Source: Pyrenopolyporus hunteri
Taxonomy: Eukaryota; Ascomycota; Sordariomycetes; Xylariales; Hypoxylaceae
Length of the DNA: 64,000 nt
Assembly: GCA_902806595.1 (NCBI GenBank)
Contig: CADCXC010000038.1
Coordinates: forward strand, 1,674,001 to 1,738,000
Reading direction: 5' to 3'
In this document: one piece after another, positions 32,469 through 45,547 of the stretch
Layout of the letters: each line of letters begins with the position of its first letter
How positions within the stretch are numbered: position 1 is the stretch's first letter
Notes under the pieces: model-generated
What the model saw: the letters and a program-made list of their open reading frames with translations, nothing else
Told to the model about the DNA's origin: nothing
Databases searched by the model: none
Program-made: the position numbers and the translations under genes

Positions 32469-35400
32469 CAGGAGCCTTTCCCGACTAGGTGGTACTTTAT
32501 GCTTACACATCCGGGCTCTTCATTGCTCAAATTTGAGACTCCCTATAGTCTTGTCTCATTGTATTTCTATCGATCACTTATAATGGTTGAGCCTATATTT
32601 GGGCTTGGCGACGGCGGCGGCGGTCATTGTAGCATTACACTACATTCCTTACGATCTGCATTTCATCATGGACCAGTGTAGGGTTTCCTTCGCCTTTCCT
32701 TAGAAGCATGTGGCCCTATGTCGCTACAAAGTATGGAGTCTGGGCGTATGGCTTCTGTTGCTGTCTCAGCGCGCTTGGATAGATTCATACAATTACCTCA
32801 CTATATTAATCTAGAATACCCTCTCCTAAATAGTGGTTTGGTGACGTCTAGGAGAGAAGTCGTTAGCTATGGTTCTGCGTATCCCAGCCACCCGCTTCCG
32901 CTGCGTTTACGATATAGCTTCCCTCTACTCATAATCCTTTATTATATGGTATGGGTACTTACCTAGGTAAGTAGTTTGGAGTTGGCAGGGGAAAAAGTAA
33001 GCTTCTGATAACCAACTTGGCTGCTGTAACCGAACAAGGATCATGCTCACCTTCTCTGACCTTGGCGTCTTGGACTGCACCGACTCTCACATTTCAAGTA
33101 ATATACATACTACGTAACACGTAGATATCCCCCACCTTTGGCCTGTTTTAGTCTACTGTTGGCGCCCGAGATCGAGATTTCCCCCACTCATACGGCGGCA
33201 TATGTAAGCATCTGTCACAAAAATACGCATGGTATATTGTGTGCAGGGTGCTCTTGTACGCCACGGTTGGTTTGTCTCAACGGTCTGGTATGACGTACGT
33301 GGTGCGCCCTGGGGGGGGGCTGGGAACCTGACATGTCGACCCCTATTTCCTCCCTTGTGCTGAGGTGAGCTGCTACCGTACCTTTGGGTATTGTATTGTG
33401 CATGGTGAAAACTGATAGTTCGACAATCGCGATGTTTTCGATGCTACGTCTTGGCCTCCCCACGACGGGGTATGTATACTGTGTTGCACCCCCTGACCCC
33501 TACACAGGGAGATTGGTGTACTCATGTGGCAAGTCTCTGCGTGTGTGTGCCATTGCGGTTCGAGGCGAATGATTTACTACTGTAACATGGGGAAGCATTA
33601 ATAGCTTCTTGTAGCCTTGCCCTTAGTAAGACTGAGGGTATTCTAATGGCTTATACTTGTAATTCCCGGAGGATTCAAAGCGGTAGCTCCGTCACATATT
33701 AGGTCCGTCCAGTTCCCGAACTCGGCGTGGCCCGACTATACTTTGATTTTATATTATATTCCCATCGATCGTTGTCTTAAATGGCCTTAGAAGGATGGTT
33801 AACTGAATGAATCGTTCTTAGTAGATGGGTATAGCAGAACCCTTTCCGGATACTATGAGTCTGCTACTCGAGGCGCCGATCGACTGAAAACGCCCATTCT
33901 CAGTCGAGATTAATCTGCCGGCCGAAGACGACAGCCATCTCATAGTCGAATATACTACTACCCCGGTATCGCCTAATATCGGGCGGAGCCCGACGCCCCG
34001 GACCTAAGGTCGCACCGGGGGACAAAAAAGAAATAAGAACAGAAGTGCTAGGCGCGTAAGAATGTCTCGGTGGCCCTCCGGCATGTTGCCGATAGGCTTG
34101 GTGCCTTGCGTATTGACACGGCACTCTGCACTAAGCGACCTTCCCGACTATCTCAGTGTCTTACAACAGTACCATCGCAACCCACGATCCTAAGTCGCAT
34201 GCGGCATCCGCCTTAAAATCAGGAGTCATCCACGCCGTACCGCGAGTAGTCGTAGTGGATAAGATGATATCCGTACCACAGCATGTCGTGTTCAGGCCCA
34301 CGATACTAGGGCCATTCATGAACGAATCGCGGCAGCCCGGCCGCAATGAATATCATTCCGATTGCCTCCAATCAGCACATAGCAGGGGGTGATGTACCCG
34401 GCTCCCCAACGTCGGACAATAGCAGGAGACCCTACCATAATTACCTAACATACCTAAGTAGTAATGTATGGTGATAGGCAAACATGAAAAGGGCCAGATG
34501 GATCTTTTTTTATATTGATAACTAGCCTGTGCTCAGCTATAAGAACTTTGATTTGATTGAGATCTGTCTCTACACACGAACGGATGAGGGCTGTCGCGGC
34601 TGTCGGCAAAGCTAACAAATGAGGCTGCTTACGGCTAATTCCTCGCAGGATCGTGGAGCAAAGATCGTCTATAAATACACGCGCATTTTGCCGCCGAAAT
34701 TGTGAGCGTCGCCCTTTTCCCGGGGGGGCTCGCTGGAATACCTAGCGAGCGTGATGTTTCTATTTCTGTTTCTATGCTTCCGTAAATTATACGTTTGTAT
34801 ACGTCTGTTTGGCGATTCCCTAAAGAGGAATGCTTCCCGAATTTCCATGCATGAGGCTCTTAGGCTTCCGCGCTGAGATGGCTGCCGTATCGGGACTTGG
34901 GCGCCACTGGGACACGAGTTCGCGGGCCTGGTTTAGGCATGTATGTCTTGCCTAGGTATGTACCGTACCTTGAATGGCTATTTGTCGTCATCCAGTACCG
35001 TAATGTCGGAGTCCAACCGCATCTAGCCGGTGCGCTGCCTAGAATTCGGTGAGAGATGAATAGGAGTAAGTCTCAGGTGAGGGAGCCCGTCGATCCAATC
35101 CAGCCTATTAGGCAGCTACCTAATTAGACAGGTCGATGTGTGGGTGTGAGATATAGCTGTGAGATAGCAGAGGCTTTTGATCGAAACGGGTAGCCAAGCC
35201 AAGAGGATCGCGCGAGGCGATAGGTTGGGTGGGAGACATGCGGTTCACATGTTGCATCGACCAATAGCTTTGGGGCAAGGATCGTTACATACTATCTACC
35301 GTCCAACGGCGAATGGCGGAACCCGGCATCTTTCACGACTTCAACCCATTACGGTAACCTCGAAGATAACTGAACGAAGCGGAAGCGGTGAAAAATGCCA

Positions 35401-37770
35401 TTCGCTTTCTTTTTTCTCCGTCCATACATCCATGCAGCCGTCCCACGTGCCGCTACGACATGCAACAGGCGTGAAGTAAAGGACTCGTAAGGATCAGTCA
35501 GAGTGGCATGCTACCCCCCACAGGCAACCGGTGAGATTTCTGCCTCGAATGTGGGATGTCTTCCCGCAGAGATATCACCATTGTGGCATACGGTGAGCGG
35601 AAAAGGGGATTGCAAATACTACGGGAGATGGATATCAGTGCTCAGCAGAAATGGCTGGCCTATATTTCTATATAATAACGTGAATAAAAGAGACTTTGGA
35701 GTGTACCTAAGAAAGAGAAAATATATGTATAGATTGTATAGATGTATATGAAAACCCATTGCCTCATCCCCCCTGCGAGGTGGATACCCGTCGAATGCAG
35801 GCCACGGCTCACCAATCGTGATGATATCTTACCAGGCACGATGACGAATGGCAGCGTCTTACGTGCCCGACTCAGGACAAGATTCCGAGTGCGAAAAAGC
35901 TCATGGGATTTCCGAAAAGCGATGAGAAGACAGAGAGACCCCGGTCTAGAAGTCAACTAGAGCATGGAAAATGCGACCGCCCAATCTACCTCGATGGCCA
36001 CGTCTCTTCTCGTCTAGACCTTCCCCTCGCCCATCCAGGTTGTCACGGGGGGCAGGAATATTTTCCATAGGTCCCAAGACGGGGAGAGGAGAAGGGAAGG
36101 GGAGCGAAGCGAAGCGGGCGCGACGGGGGGTGCGGCAGAGGGGGGTCCTGAAGATCTCTTCGCTCGGGAGTGCTCGAGGTGTGGTTACACAGATAAGGGA
36201 TTCGACTTGCGATTCGACTCCGGGCGACGGGTTTCATGGGATTCTGAATTTCCCATGCGAGTAATCTGGTCATTCTGCGCTTTCCGGTTCTTCGCCGTTG
36301 GCCTTTTCCTGATCATCTGGTCTAGGAACCAAACATGGCGGAAATGATTTGTCCTCGCTTATAACGCGCCAATGCAATAAATAACAATAACAGTAATAAT
36401 AATAATAATGATGATGGGAGCCCAGTTCGGCGCACGTTAAACCGCCGACTTTGCCACCATCCTAACTTTCGAATATCTCGGTCGGGGGGAAGAAGAATTT
36501 CGCTCGAAGCAGATAGATGTCCGTCTGTAACCCCTATTTCGACCGACCGCGAACACCGCCAGTCCTCCAAATTTGGCTTACACCGCATGCGAAAACACCC
36601 ATACGGTAAAACCCCCTTCCACCGCTTCCACCTATTCCACGTACCGTAGGAGCCACAACATCTGCAGTATTGAAACGCCCGACGAGACTGGTATAATGCG
36701 AAGATTCTGCTCCGTCGCACCAATAGCAATATGGGATCCTTGCCAATTATATTGAAATCCAGAGTAGCGTGATTACCAATGAAGATCGATGATTTTTTTT
36801 TTTCTTTTTAAAAAAGGAAAAGAGTGAAGAAAAATAAGACGAGTCGCTTTGCTGTTACCTGCCACGAGGAGGCCGCGGTGGAATAGGTTGATGGGAAGAA
36901 GACCGGCTGCTTTCGTTTTGACCACTAGGATTGACGTCTCATCCAACGCTGTAGCATAAGGCGATGACGATGATCCGTAGCCGTCTTGTTTGACGCCATA
37001 GATACAACACACACGATAACGAGTCTGCAGAACATATTAGCCAAGCCGCAGCATCCCACAATCGTGAACCGGGCATTGGACCAACGCGTAGCTATGCTCA
37101 GATCTGGAACGACTTGAGATAGAATCGGGTCCACCATCTGCCAGGTCAGAGAATACTATTCGTCACCAACACGGCACCCAGCGTAGCAGTCGAATGAACG
37201 GGTAGGCTCTATTCGCGAATCATTGTGCTCGAACCAAAAAGCTATGCCCCAACGGCGAGCAACGCCTACGTACATGTTGTCAACGAGGTCAAATCGCCCC
37301 TGGCTGACCGCCGAAATCAAATCGTTATTGCAAACGCCGTTTGTGATGCCAAATTCCGTTCAACCCACCCCCTGAGCCAATGGTAGTCCTGATGCTGATG
37401 TAAGTCATGAAACGGCAGTGGTATAAACTCTTTTTCAACACCGGATTCCCTGTCTTGGTATAAAAATCACAGTACAACTCATCACCCTTATTGTGTAGCA
37501 CTGTTAACACACTCAGATCCGAACGTCTTCCGAATTAGTCGGGACGTTCACCTGAGAAGAACTACTAGAATCAAGAAGCGACGAGCGGCTTCCGAGTGAA
37601 CTTTGCTGTTTGGTGTCGTCAATTTCGACACAGTTCGCTTCTCGGTGCCAGCAGCGATTCAAAATCGCGAAATCGGTATGGGTATCATAGGCGCCACAGT
37701 CGCAATACGGCCGCCCGTCTCGTTCGTCCCGCTCTGCTCCTCTCCAATGCGGTTTCCACGCGGTAACCGC
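32469..37770. other. 5.3 kb gene-poor stretch
   Basis: No gene I can support. A GC-richer segment at 33,660-34,430 and the segment 36,900-37,510 look less random: minus-strand frames there read like decayed coding sequence but have no family I recognise. Simple repeats include an AAT run near 36,393-36,411, a G/A-rich tract near 36,085-36,150, and a T-run near 36,790. Ending here is the 3' side of the SCOC-type gene. Confidence 0.45.
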
Positions 37771-38273
37771 TCACTTTCTGCCCCTGTTGGTGGACGTAAT
37801 TTTGCTCGTTGTCATTAGATCGCCGATATATTTCTGCAGAAACTTGTTGTGACTGTCGAGCTTGTCATGTTCTTCTTTAACCGCCTCTATCCGGTTGAAT
37901 ATCATAAGAAGAGAATCTTGTAGCGCCCTCGCATGTCTATAGAGGTGTCAGCCTAAACGCGCTTGGATATAAGTATTCATAGGGAGGCGTCTCACTTGTG
38001 GAGCTCTTCCCGTGCCTCGCGTCCCATAACCTCTATATCCTCACTCGTCCTTCTCGGACTCATCGCCCTGACATCATCCGGCTCAAGATCCGGCTCTACC
38101 GGGCCAACTTGAACGGAATCTCGGGGAACTATGAGGGTGCCGCTGCTCTTCCTATTCGGCAGCCGCGGTCGAACCGGGACGGGACTATGGATCTCCTGGT
38201 TCTCCACGGAAGAAGATGATGAATCCGATCGCTCGGGGGGATTAGGTTTCGTATTCGTAGGTTCACTACTCAT
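37771..38273 (-). CDS. SCOC-type short coiled-coil protein (2 exons)
   Basis: Exon 1 is 38273-37996, the intron 37995-37937 (59 nt, donor GTGAGA, acceptor TATAG), and exon 2 37936-37771, giving 147 residues. Exon 1 is Ser/Pro-rich and includes RKSSGTLIVPRDS and DDVRAMSPRRTSEDIE, which recur in the fungal members. The coiled coil bridges the junction (EELHKHARALQDS) and continues IFNRIEAVKEEHDKLDSHN, KFLQKYIGDLMTTSKIT, the hallmark of the SCOC / DUF2205 family. Animal SCOC associates with Golgi Arl-type GTPases and autophagy regulators; the role in fungi is not established. Without exon 2 the coiled coil would be missed, so the first exon alone looks like an orphan 93-codon frame. Confidence 0.88.
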
Positions 38274-39139
38274 CGTGAACGAGTTTTGTATGTATAATCT
38301 TGTGGTCCAGACCGTCGAAGGATACGTCGAAATGAAGTGGTTAAAAGTCGGTAAAGCGAGGGGATGTTTATACGGTATGATAGTTAATTAGAAGGGAGTA
38401 AGGGCCAGCAAGACGACGTTTTCGGTGTTTACGCCCGTATCCTCCCGTCACCCAAGCCTCCTGGAGATTGCCACCATTCAGTGTAGACGGTCTGGCGTGG
38501 CCGAGGCGAGCGGAAGAGTTGCGTATTGTGTGTCCGTTGTGCGACAGGCCTGAAGCGCAGGTAACGAGAGAAAAGGCGCGTGTGGCAGGCTCGGCTCAAG
38601 TGCTGCAAGAAGGATACATCGGCTCTTTTTCTACAATAATTTCCTGTCGGGGGGGAAGGGTGTGGGTTGTATAAGTCGGTCAGGCTAGAGGAGTAGTGGG
38701 AAGGGGAAAGGGTGGGCTTTGGGTAATAAGGGAGGAGAAGCTGGAAGAGGTTGAACGTGCGTGGTCTTGCGAATCGGGGATGGGCGGGGGGAAACCAATT
38801 CGACATAGGGACATAGGGTTGAAGTGATCGCCAGTCTAAACCGTCTAAACCTCAGGACTTTTTGGGACGGGGGGTGCCGCAGGTGGTTTTGGGGGTGACA
38901 GGGTGAGCGTGGTTGGGTTTTGTGCTGGCCGAGTTATGGGAGGAGTTTGTGTGGTCAGCCAGCTCGTGGGTCGGTTTGTCGATCGGTACAAAACTGTTCA
39001 AAGGACGGCAGAACGAGGTTTTTTGTTTGGACCTCTGATTGTGACAGAAGAAGATTACGGCACGGCACAGGGACGTGGGCGAGTGACATAGTCACAGTAA
39101 GCCTAGCACGGTATGGCTGGGATGTACCTAGTGCACTCG
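38274..39139. other. Intergenic upstream of the SCOC-type gene
   Basis: No gene. G-rich runs near 38,650 and 38,860-38,905. A CT-rich minus-strand frame (38429-38806) has only low-complexity content. Confidence 0.5.
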
Positions 39140-40050
39140 ATACATAAGTAGGTAGGTACCTGCCGTACATGCCCATACCCTGCCTACATGACATACCTCT
39201 AGTGTATGTACGTATACAGGTACCTACCAGGTTATACCTATCCACCTCGCCTGCTTTTCGAAGTGCTGTTGCGACGTCCGTATGTACCTACCTACCTACA
39301 TAGGTATATATGAATAGGTATATAGGTATGTACCTGCCTTACCAAGCCAGAACACAGCGCCGGTATTATGTAGATGCTCTATGTCATGTATGTACGCACG
39401 CCGTTCCATATACCTACCAGCGAATTCTTCGGTGGGTAGTAAGTACATAACCCCTCTGCAGGTACATACAGGAGTATGGCAGGGACAATACCAAATACAT
39501 GAATATACGTCAATCCTGTTAAACTTGAATGGACAAATACTATGCCTACATAGTACATGTACGCTGCTTACCGACATGTGGAATAATGAAGGAAGGGAAC
39601 CGTTATTACCGAGGAACGTCTGGGGTCGCTGTTGTACAAATGTACAAATGTAGCTAGGCTGCTAAAGCAGGCAAGATAGGGACATTTGGTGTAGTTGCCT
39701 CTTTCTGCCTACCTACCTACCTAAGAAGACCACGCACCCTCCCCCTTGTGTAGATAGGTATAGATAGGTACCTACCTACCCACTACCTTACACATAATCA
39801 ATATCGAGGTAGGTATCATTAAGAGTGTGACTGCCTAAGGTTCTCATTCTATGTAAGCCTTATACATATGTAATACCAGTACCGCAGATGTCTGGTCTGC
39901 CCATCCAGTGCATGTCTCCGTAATGAAGTGCAAAGTAACCCAGGTATAGTTATACAAGTGGTATGTACCTTACCTAATGTATCCATATACGTAGCTACCC
40001 ATATGCCACTCCCTTCGCTGCACATGTGTTGGTAGGTACCTACCTACGAT
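39140..40050. repeat. TAGG/TACC-rich low-complexity tract
   Basis: Dense with GTAGGTAGGTACC, TACCTACCTACC, ATAGGTATATAGGTA and similar. The words read the same on both strands because GGTACC and CCTAGG are palindromes. Tracts of the same type recur elsewhere (near 26,640, 29,700, 41,510-41,640, 41,900-41,945, 43,095, 43,270, 47,615, 61,890, 62,050). It behaves as a dispersed microsatellite-like family confined to intergenic DNA in this window. Confidence 0.65.
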
Positions 40051-43000
40051 GTGAGCAATCCCCGACACCACGAGACCCCGTTTTATCTAAGCCTTCTTCG
40101 CGAGCAGTTCTCCAAGTTCCGAAATTCTATATATATTCCCTTACACGTACGTGGTTCCCCATTGCCCGGAAGACTTCGAATCTCAAATCACCACGCCTGT
40201 AAGGGAAGGAAAAAGAACGTATCGGAAAGCCACCCAGCTCAACACATTTCCTGTCACTAACAGTACCGGGTACCGCTGTCTCCCAGAGAAGATTCTTAGT
40301 ATACGGAGAACCACCGAAAAGCGCCCACATACGGTATATCCTAGTCACTTTTCGCAGATCGTTGTCAACTTGTGTGACTCCAACAAGCCCGCTCTTGATT
40401 GGGAGATTTCGATAAGAAGTGGTTCGTCCTATGGGGAACGGACAGGCGTAGCAACGAGGAATGGGATTTCTACTGGATTCCTCTCGGGCTTGGCCAAAAG
40501 CTGCCTGGCCAATGATCGTGCCCGGCCTCGTGGGTCGGCAGGAGAAGTAGATGGAGCACGGCAATCTTAGGCTGCTTCTAAGGGGCTCTGTAATGAGCAA
40601 CTGATCTTAAAAGCCTGCTTCACAAATACGTTTTCAGTAAGTGATTAGCAACAGGGCTCCGTTTAACGGCCCATTATGATGCTTACGAGATTCACACAAT
40701 CTGGCGGTCGGAACAAGACCCGAACTATAACCTGTCTGACGGAACCTCGCTGCGGTTTATCATAGGCTTTGCTCATGATGGACATAAGTCTCGGGATCAT
40801 TATTACTGGGGCTAGAGAGCAAACTTACGATACAGAAGAGTTGGCGAAGCCGGTGAACACGAAGATAATTCATCTTCATACGTAACATTAGTATGCGCTA
40901 AAAAGAAAACAACGAGAGGGAAAAGAAAAGGCGGCTATTCTAAATGAAGAAAGGCAAACCGACTCGGAGGGCCGGCAAGGCTCATGACTGCGGGCCTATC
41001 ATATCACTTGGCGCAGATTAAAGTTGTTCTTCCGCTTCTGCAGGGCGCCAATTTCAGAGGATGGGAGGAGGACCCTGAGAAAAGAGACCTTGGAACTTCA
41101 CGGAATGCAGGTTAGGCAAAATGTCAAACGTCAAATGCCATGCCATCCATCCACCAAAGCCCCATGAGGTGGCAGGAACACCACCGGGGACGCTTTATCG
41201 TCGCTAGGCCATCCAATTCAATTCAAAACTAATCCAACCCAAACCAACGAGGCTCCGGTCTGCTTCATCCCCTAACTTCTTTTTTTTTTTTCCTTCAAGA
41301 GCGACAACAACGCAACCCGCGGGGGGAGAATGACAGGTCAAGCAGAGCGAAGCGGAAATACTCAAACCGACGCAGAGATGGCGTAATCGGTACGTCCTCG
41401 GGGTCTTTTTTTTTTTTCCTTCTCCCCAGTGGTTCAATGGCCTCGCGCGCGCTAGAGCAGGCCCTGGAATATGACGATTTTTGACAGACGGAACTGACAG
41501 GGCATATCGATGCATACCTAGGTACACTACATCTGTACATACCACCTGTAGACATATCTGGGGCAGTGAGCTGAGGCAGAGCTGGGCCCGATTGCTTCTG
41601 TAGGTACGTAGAGGTATGTACCTAGGTATATACAGTCGATAATGCACAGTACGGTGATCCCGCTGGAAGTACTCTATCTACCAGCACCTATGCGCGCGCT
41701 GTCCAAGGTACCGTCAGGACATAACATATAGCGTAAAACTTTCCACGTCGGATGCGGGGCCTTCTCACCCCCTGGCGTGTACGATGAGAAGCACCCAGTG
41801 ATGTCATCCCAAGCAGCGTGTGGTACCACCTAATTCGTTGCCGCTTCAGCTTGACCAGCCAATGCGCTCCGACAGCCGCCCCCATGTCCTAGGTTGTGCA
41901 TAGGTACCTAGGTACCTATCTATATAGGTACCTAGGCATCTACCTCTTATGCTTATCCCGTAGCCCTTTAACCCGCACGTACATGAGGCACCTAGCCACA
42001 TACATAATTTCGCAACAGAAACGACGAAAAGCTCGGCTTCTTTTCCTCCAGGGCCGGGCCAGGGACAACCTAGCATACGAATACCATATCATACGCTCTA
42101 CCTATACATATATTGGATTAGTCAGTCCGCTAGGGATCCTAACAGGGAAGATCTCCATAAATTATCCCTACGCGCACAGCCCTCGTCTGATCAAGTACTC
42201 AGGCAGATTAACGAGACAGACGCATTCTACGCACCTTACCCACCGACGAATCATTGCCTTCATAGGAAGGTGAACCAGCCAATCCTCATTTGCGCTGGGA
42301 CAAGCCGACGGCGAGTTCATCGCAAGCTCCGATCGACTTTCGTTCTTCTTGGATTTAAGGGCGGTGTTTTCCCGTACATGTTTTCCGCAGGGTTCTTGGA
42401 TGTTTAGTCGTCCTTCGACTTCCAGGTGGCGGCTTGTCGTTGCCATCGCGGTGACGACATGCGTGTACTAATCCATGCGAGAGGATCATCTTTCACCGGG
42501 ACCTCCCCATGTAAATGGCTGCTTACCTGGGTTCTTTTCATATATCCCCCGGTGGCCAAAATGCTCATGTGTATCAGCCACCGCGCCAGCTCAAGTTCGA
42601 TCTAAGACCTTTTTCATCCTGGTACCTTTAAGCCATCTTCTACCGAGCCATTTGAACGCCCCGTCATATCTCGAATCTCCTTTTTCGATCTCCCGCTGCC
42701 GGCCGCCGCCTGCGTGTATGCTGTGGAACAGTAGTGACATCACTCTCGTGTCCGTTCATCAAACCCCCTTCGGAGAAGGGTATGCGTGTGTTAGTATGTG
42801 AGCGCTATGAATTTTTACGTCTCCTTCGAGACGTTTCAGCATCACCTACGATGTAAGAGCATAATAGGCAAATACACGCTCCAGTCGACCAAGTTAAAGC
42901 TCTTCAAGCTTGCATGATACGCGTCACGTGAGGCCCCCTGTTGCGTCCCTAATGCCGAGATAACACCAAGCTCCATCCGTGCTAGGGTACAATGTGCATG

Positions 43001-45547
43001 GAATAAGGCACAGGCACAGTGTGGTGGAAGTGGCATGTAAGGGCACTCGGAGTCTCTTACATAATAATAGTCGGAATCTAATCCGTAATTATCGGTAGGT
43101 ACCTACCTCGTTATAGTCCGGCATGTATTCAAGTATTATATTGTACAACACTTACTACAACCTACACCCTACACCTAGCACACATGTACGTAGGAGGTAA
43201 GGAAGGTAGGTGAAAGTCGGAGGTAACTACCGTATATACCTGATTGTGTCCCGTACTACATACCTTAGATAGGTACCTACTTAATTGCGCTGGAAGCTGC
43301 GCTCTGATTAGCGCCCGCTTTTATCCCGATATCTAAATTTCGAAGGGCCGAATTCTGCACGTCTCACCTCTTCCCACAGCTTTTCCCACAGCTTTTCCCA
43401 CAGCTCCGTCAATTTTCTATCACAACTAACTGCCAGTCCGCCAAGTCTACCCAGTCTACGAAACCCGTCAGTCCATCAGTCCGCCAGTCCCACCCAGCTA
43501 TTATATGTTGTGGCCCTGTGTTATCCACGACCACGTAACACGGCTGCCCAAAACACCGCCCCAGTTCAGAAACTAAAAAGAAGCGTCTGATGTTAAGCAC
43601 GCAGACAACTCGCTAGAGGGCTCGCTCCATATATCAAAAACCCACAACACGCAAGCGCCTCCACCCCCCTGAGTCCTTCAAGAAGTCTTGTGTATCTCAT
43701 ACTGCGTCACGGAACTTGAATATCTTCATCGAAACAAGGGGGGCGAACGATGCACTTCACCGACAAGAAGTGTCTTCGAAGTGCCGATCATATACTCCCT
43801 CGATGCTTGTCCGACGCGTCCGGCCAATGAGACAGAATGGAAGCAGACATCATCTCCTCCAGGCCTAGTACCAGAGATCGTCGGTCGTTGGAGCCAGCTC
43901 TCGCTGCCGGAGCTTTCTTGCCTCCAGTTTAGGACACCCCCCCAAAAAGCATATCACGAGGAGTCCTCGTTAGGTCTGCGGCCTGCCACGTGCAGCATCA
44001 GCCGTCGCCTCTCGCCGACTCGCATAGTCCTCCATAGCGAGCGGGGCTTGTCTTGTGGTAAGATGCATTGGCACACTCTCCTGCTAACCTACCTCTTATC
44101 AGACGGCGGCCCAGCCTGGGTGTAATCAACGTTATCGGAGCCCAGCTGACGGTCGTGCCGTGGGTATTCCGATAGCTAAATTTATATCTCATCCTTAAAG
44201 ATGCTGCGGCCGTCGTTTGGCCACAGCTCGTTATTACGAGGTCCATTGGACGTTATGGGAGGATAAATATAGCCTAAGCTGAGCGACAGCTACTAGGACA
44301 CGGATTGGCATGATCCTCAACGGCTCGAGTCGAGGGCCAACACCACACGAACCTAGGCTGCCTAGCCGCTATGACTATAGGACTATGAGAAGCAGACTCC
44401 TCGTGTTTAGCTATTGTGTGATGATCACCGACGTTCACACTATGGGCTGCCTCGGGTCCTTTTCTTTCTAGTTCTGTTCGAGAAGCAGGATTTCGTCAGA
44501 GCCTCGTTCTCATTTCGGTTCCTTTCATTTAGCTAGCCAACCCACGGCGAGCTTTTTCTGCATTCGCGGCAAATAATTTCCCTTCTACGATGTGTCACGA
44601 ATGGTTACAAGCGGGCTATGGTCCATCGTGGATCTCTCCCCCTTGCGAGGCGGTAGTATTTGCCCTGATCAGCACTGCAAATCCGCAAAATTCGAATATG
44701 GCATGGCTTATAGGACTGACAACAGTTCACCACGCTAGCCTGCCTAATAGGTTCGTTCTTAAGTAGTCGCGGAATACCCAACGGAGTAAGTTGGGCTTGC
44801 AGCAGATGCAAAGAACTCCACCACGTCTCCATTACCCTCCTTCACGTGCCAGTGCGCAACACAGTCACATACATGAGCCGTGACGACTTAGAAGCGAAAG
44901 GGTTTGTGTAATACTTCAGCCTAAATTAATTCCATTAGGAAATCTATACAGCGCCAACTCTGTACTTCAGAGTAGGTTAGTTCCTACCTAGTTGTAAGGT
45001 GCTGAGCTTTTTTCAGAAGTAATATCCTTGGGAATCAGGTAAACGTCAAATCCAACGAAGTCCTCATTGAAGCCCTCAAAATTCAAATATGGCCAATGAA
45101 ATTGGCGATGGCTATTATAGATTTCCATATGAAGTTCGGACCCCCAACGCCATTGGTGCAATCCTTTTCATATACACCAGGCACCTAGATTTCCACTTGA
45201 TGTCTCATCGCTTCTGTCCCCATCATCGGCCAAGCCAAGGTGTTTGTCCTTTTAGTTGTTGAATGTTATCAACCATCAGCGGCACAATGCAGACACTCCC
45301 ATAGAGTGCAAAGCCGCCAGTCGGTAGCCCATCGTACGCCTGTCCTATGACGGCATAGACTATCCGTCTTATACACGTCACAGCTTCACTTAGTATTCAC
45401 AACGACGGGATCTTATTATCCAGTTGCTGAGGCTCGTGCAGTCATCGATATCATTGCAACCGCCCATCAAATACTCTATGTATGAGGTTAGGTTATCTAA
45501 GGAACTCACTACGGCCTAAACCGATTATCGTCGTCTCAAATCAACGG
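40051..45547. other. Gene-poor stretch with simple repeats
   Basis: I find no supported gene. T-runs at about 41,280-41,291 and 41,406-41,418, several TAGGTACC tracts, and the 12-bp tandem repeat at 43,369-43,404 lie here. Open frames up to 157 codons (40127-40600 minus, 40151-40570 plus, 43688-44125 plus) show no domain, no splice continuation and no codon regularity. Confidence 0.5.
43369..43404. repeat. 12-bp tandem repeat TTTTCCCACAGC
   Basis: Nearly three units of TTTTCCCACAGC; the first is truncated. Followed by CAGTC/CCAGTC-type short repeats to about 43,495. Confidence 0.85.

Noticed and set aside
40127..40600. Overlapping sense and antisense frames of 157 and 139 codons
   Set aside because: Neither shows a family motif or a plausible gene structure; long frames arise by chance in this composition.
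43688..44125. 145-codon plus-strand frame
   Set aside because: No domain, no splice continuation, and all three frames of the segment look equally random.
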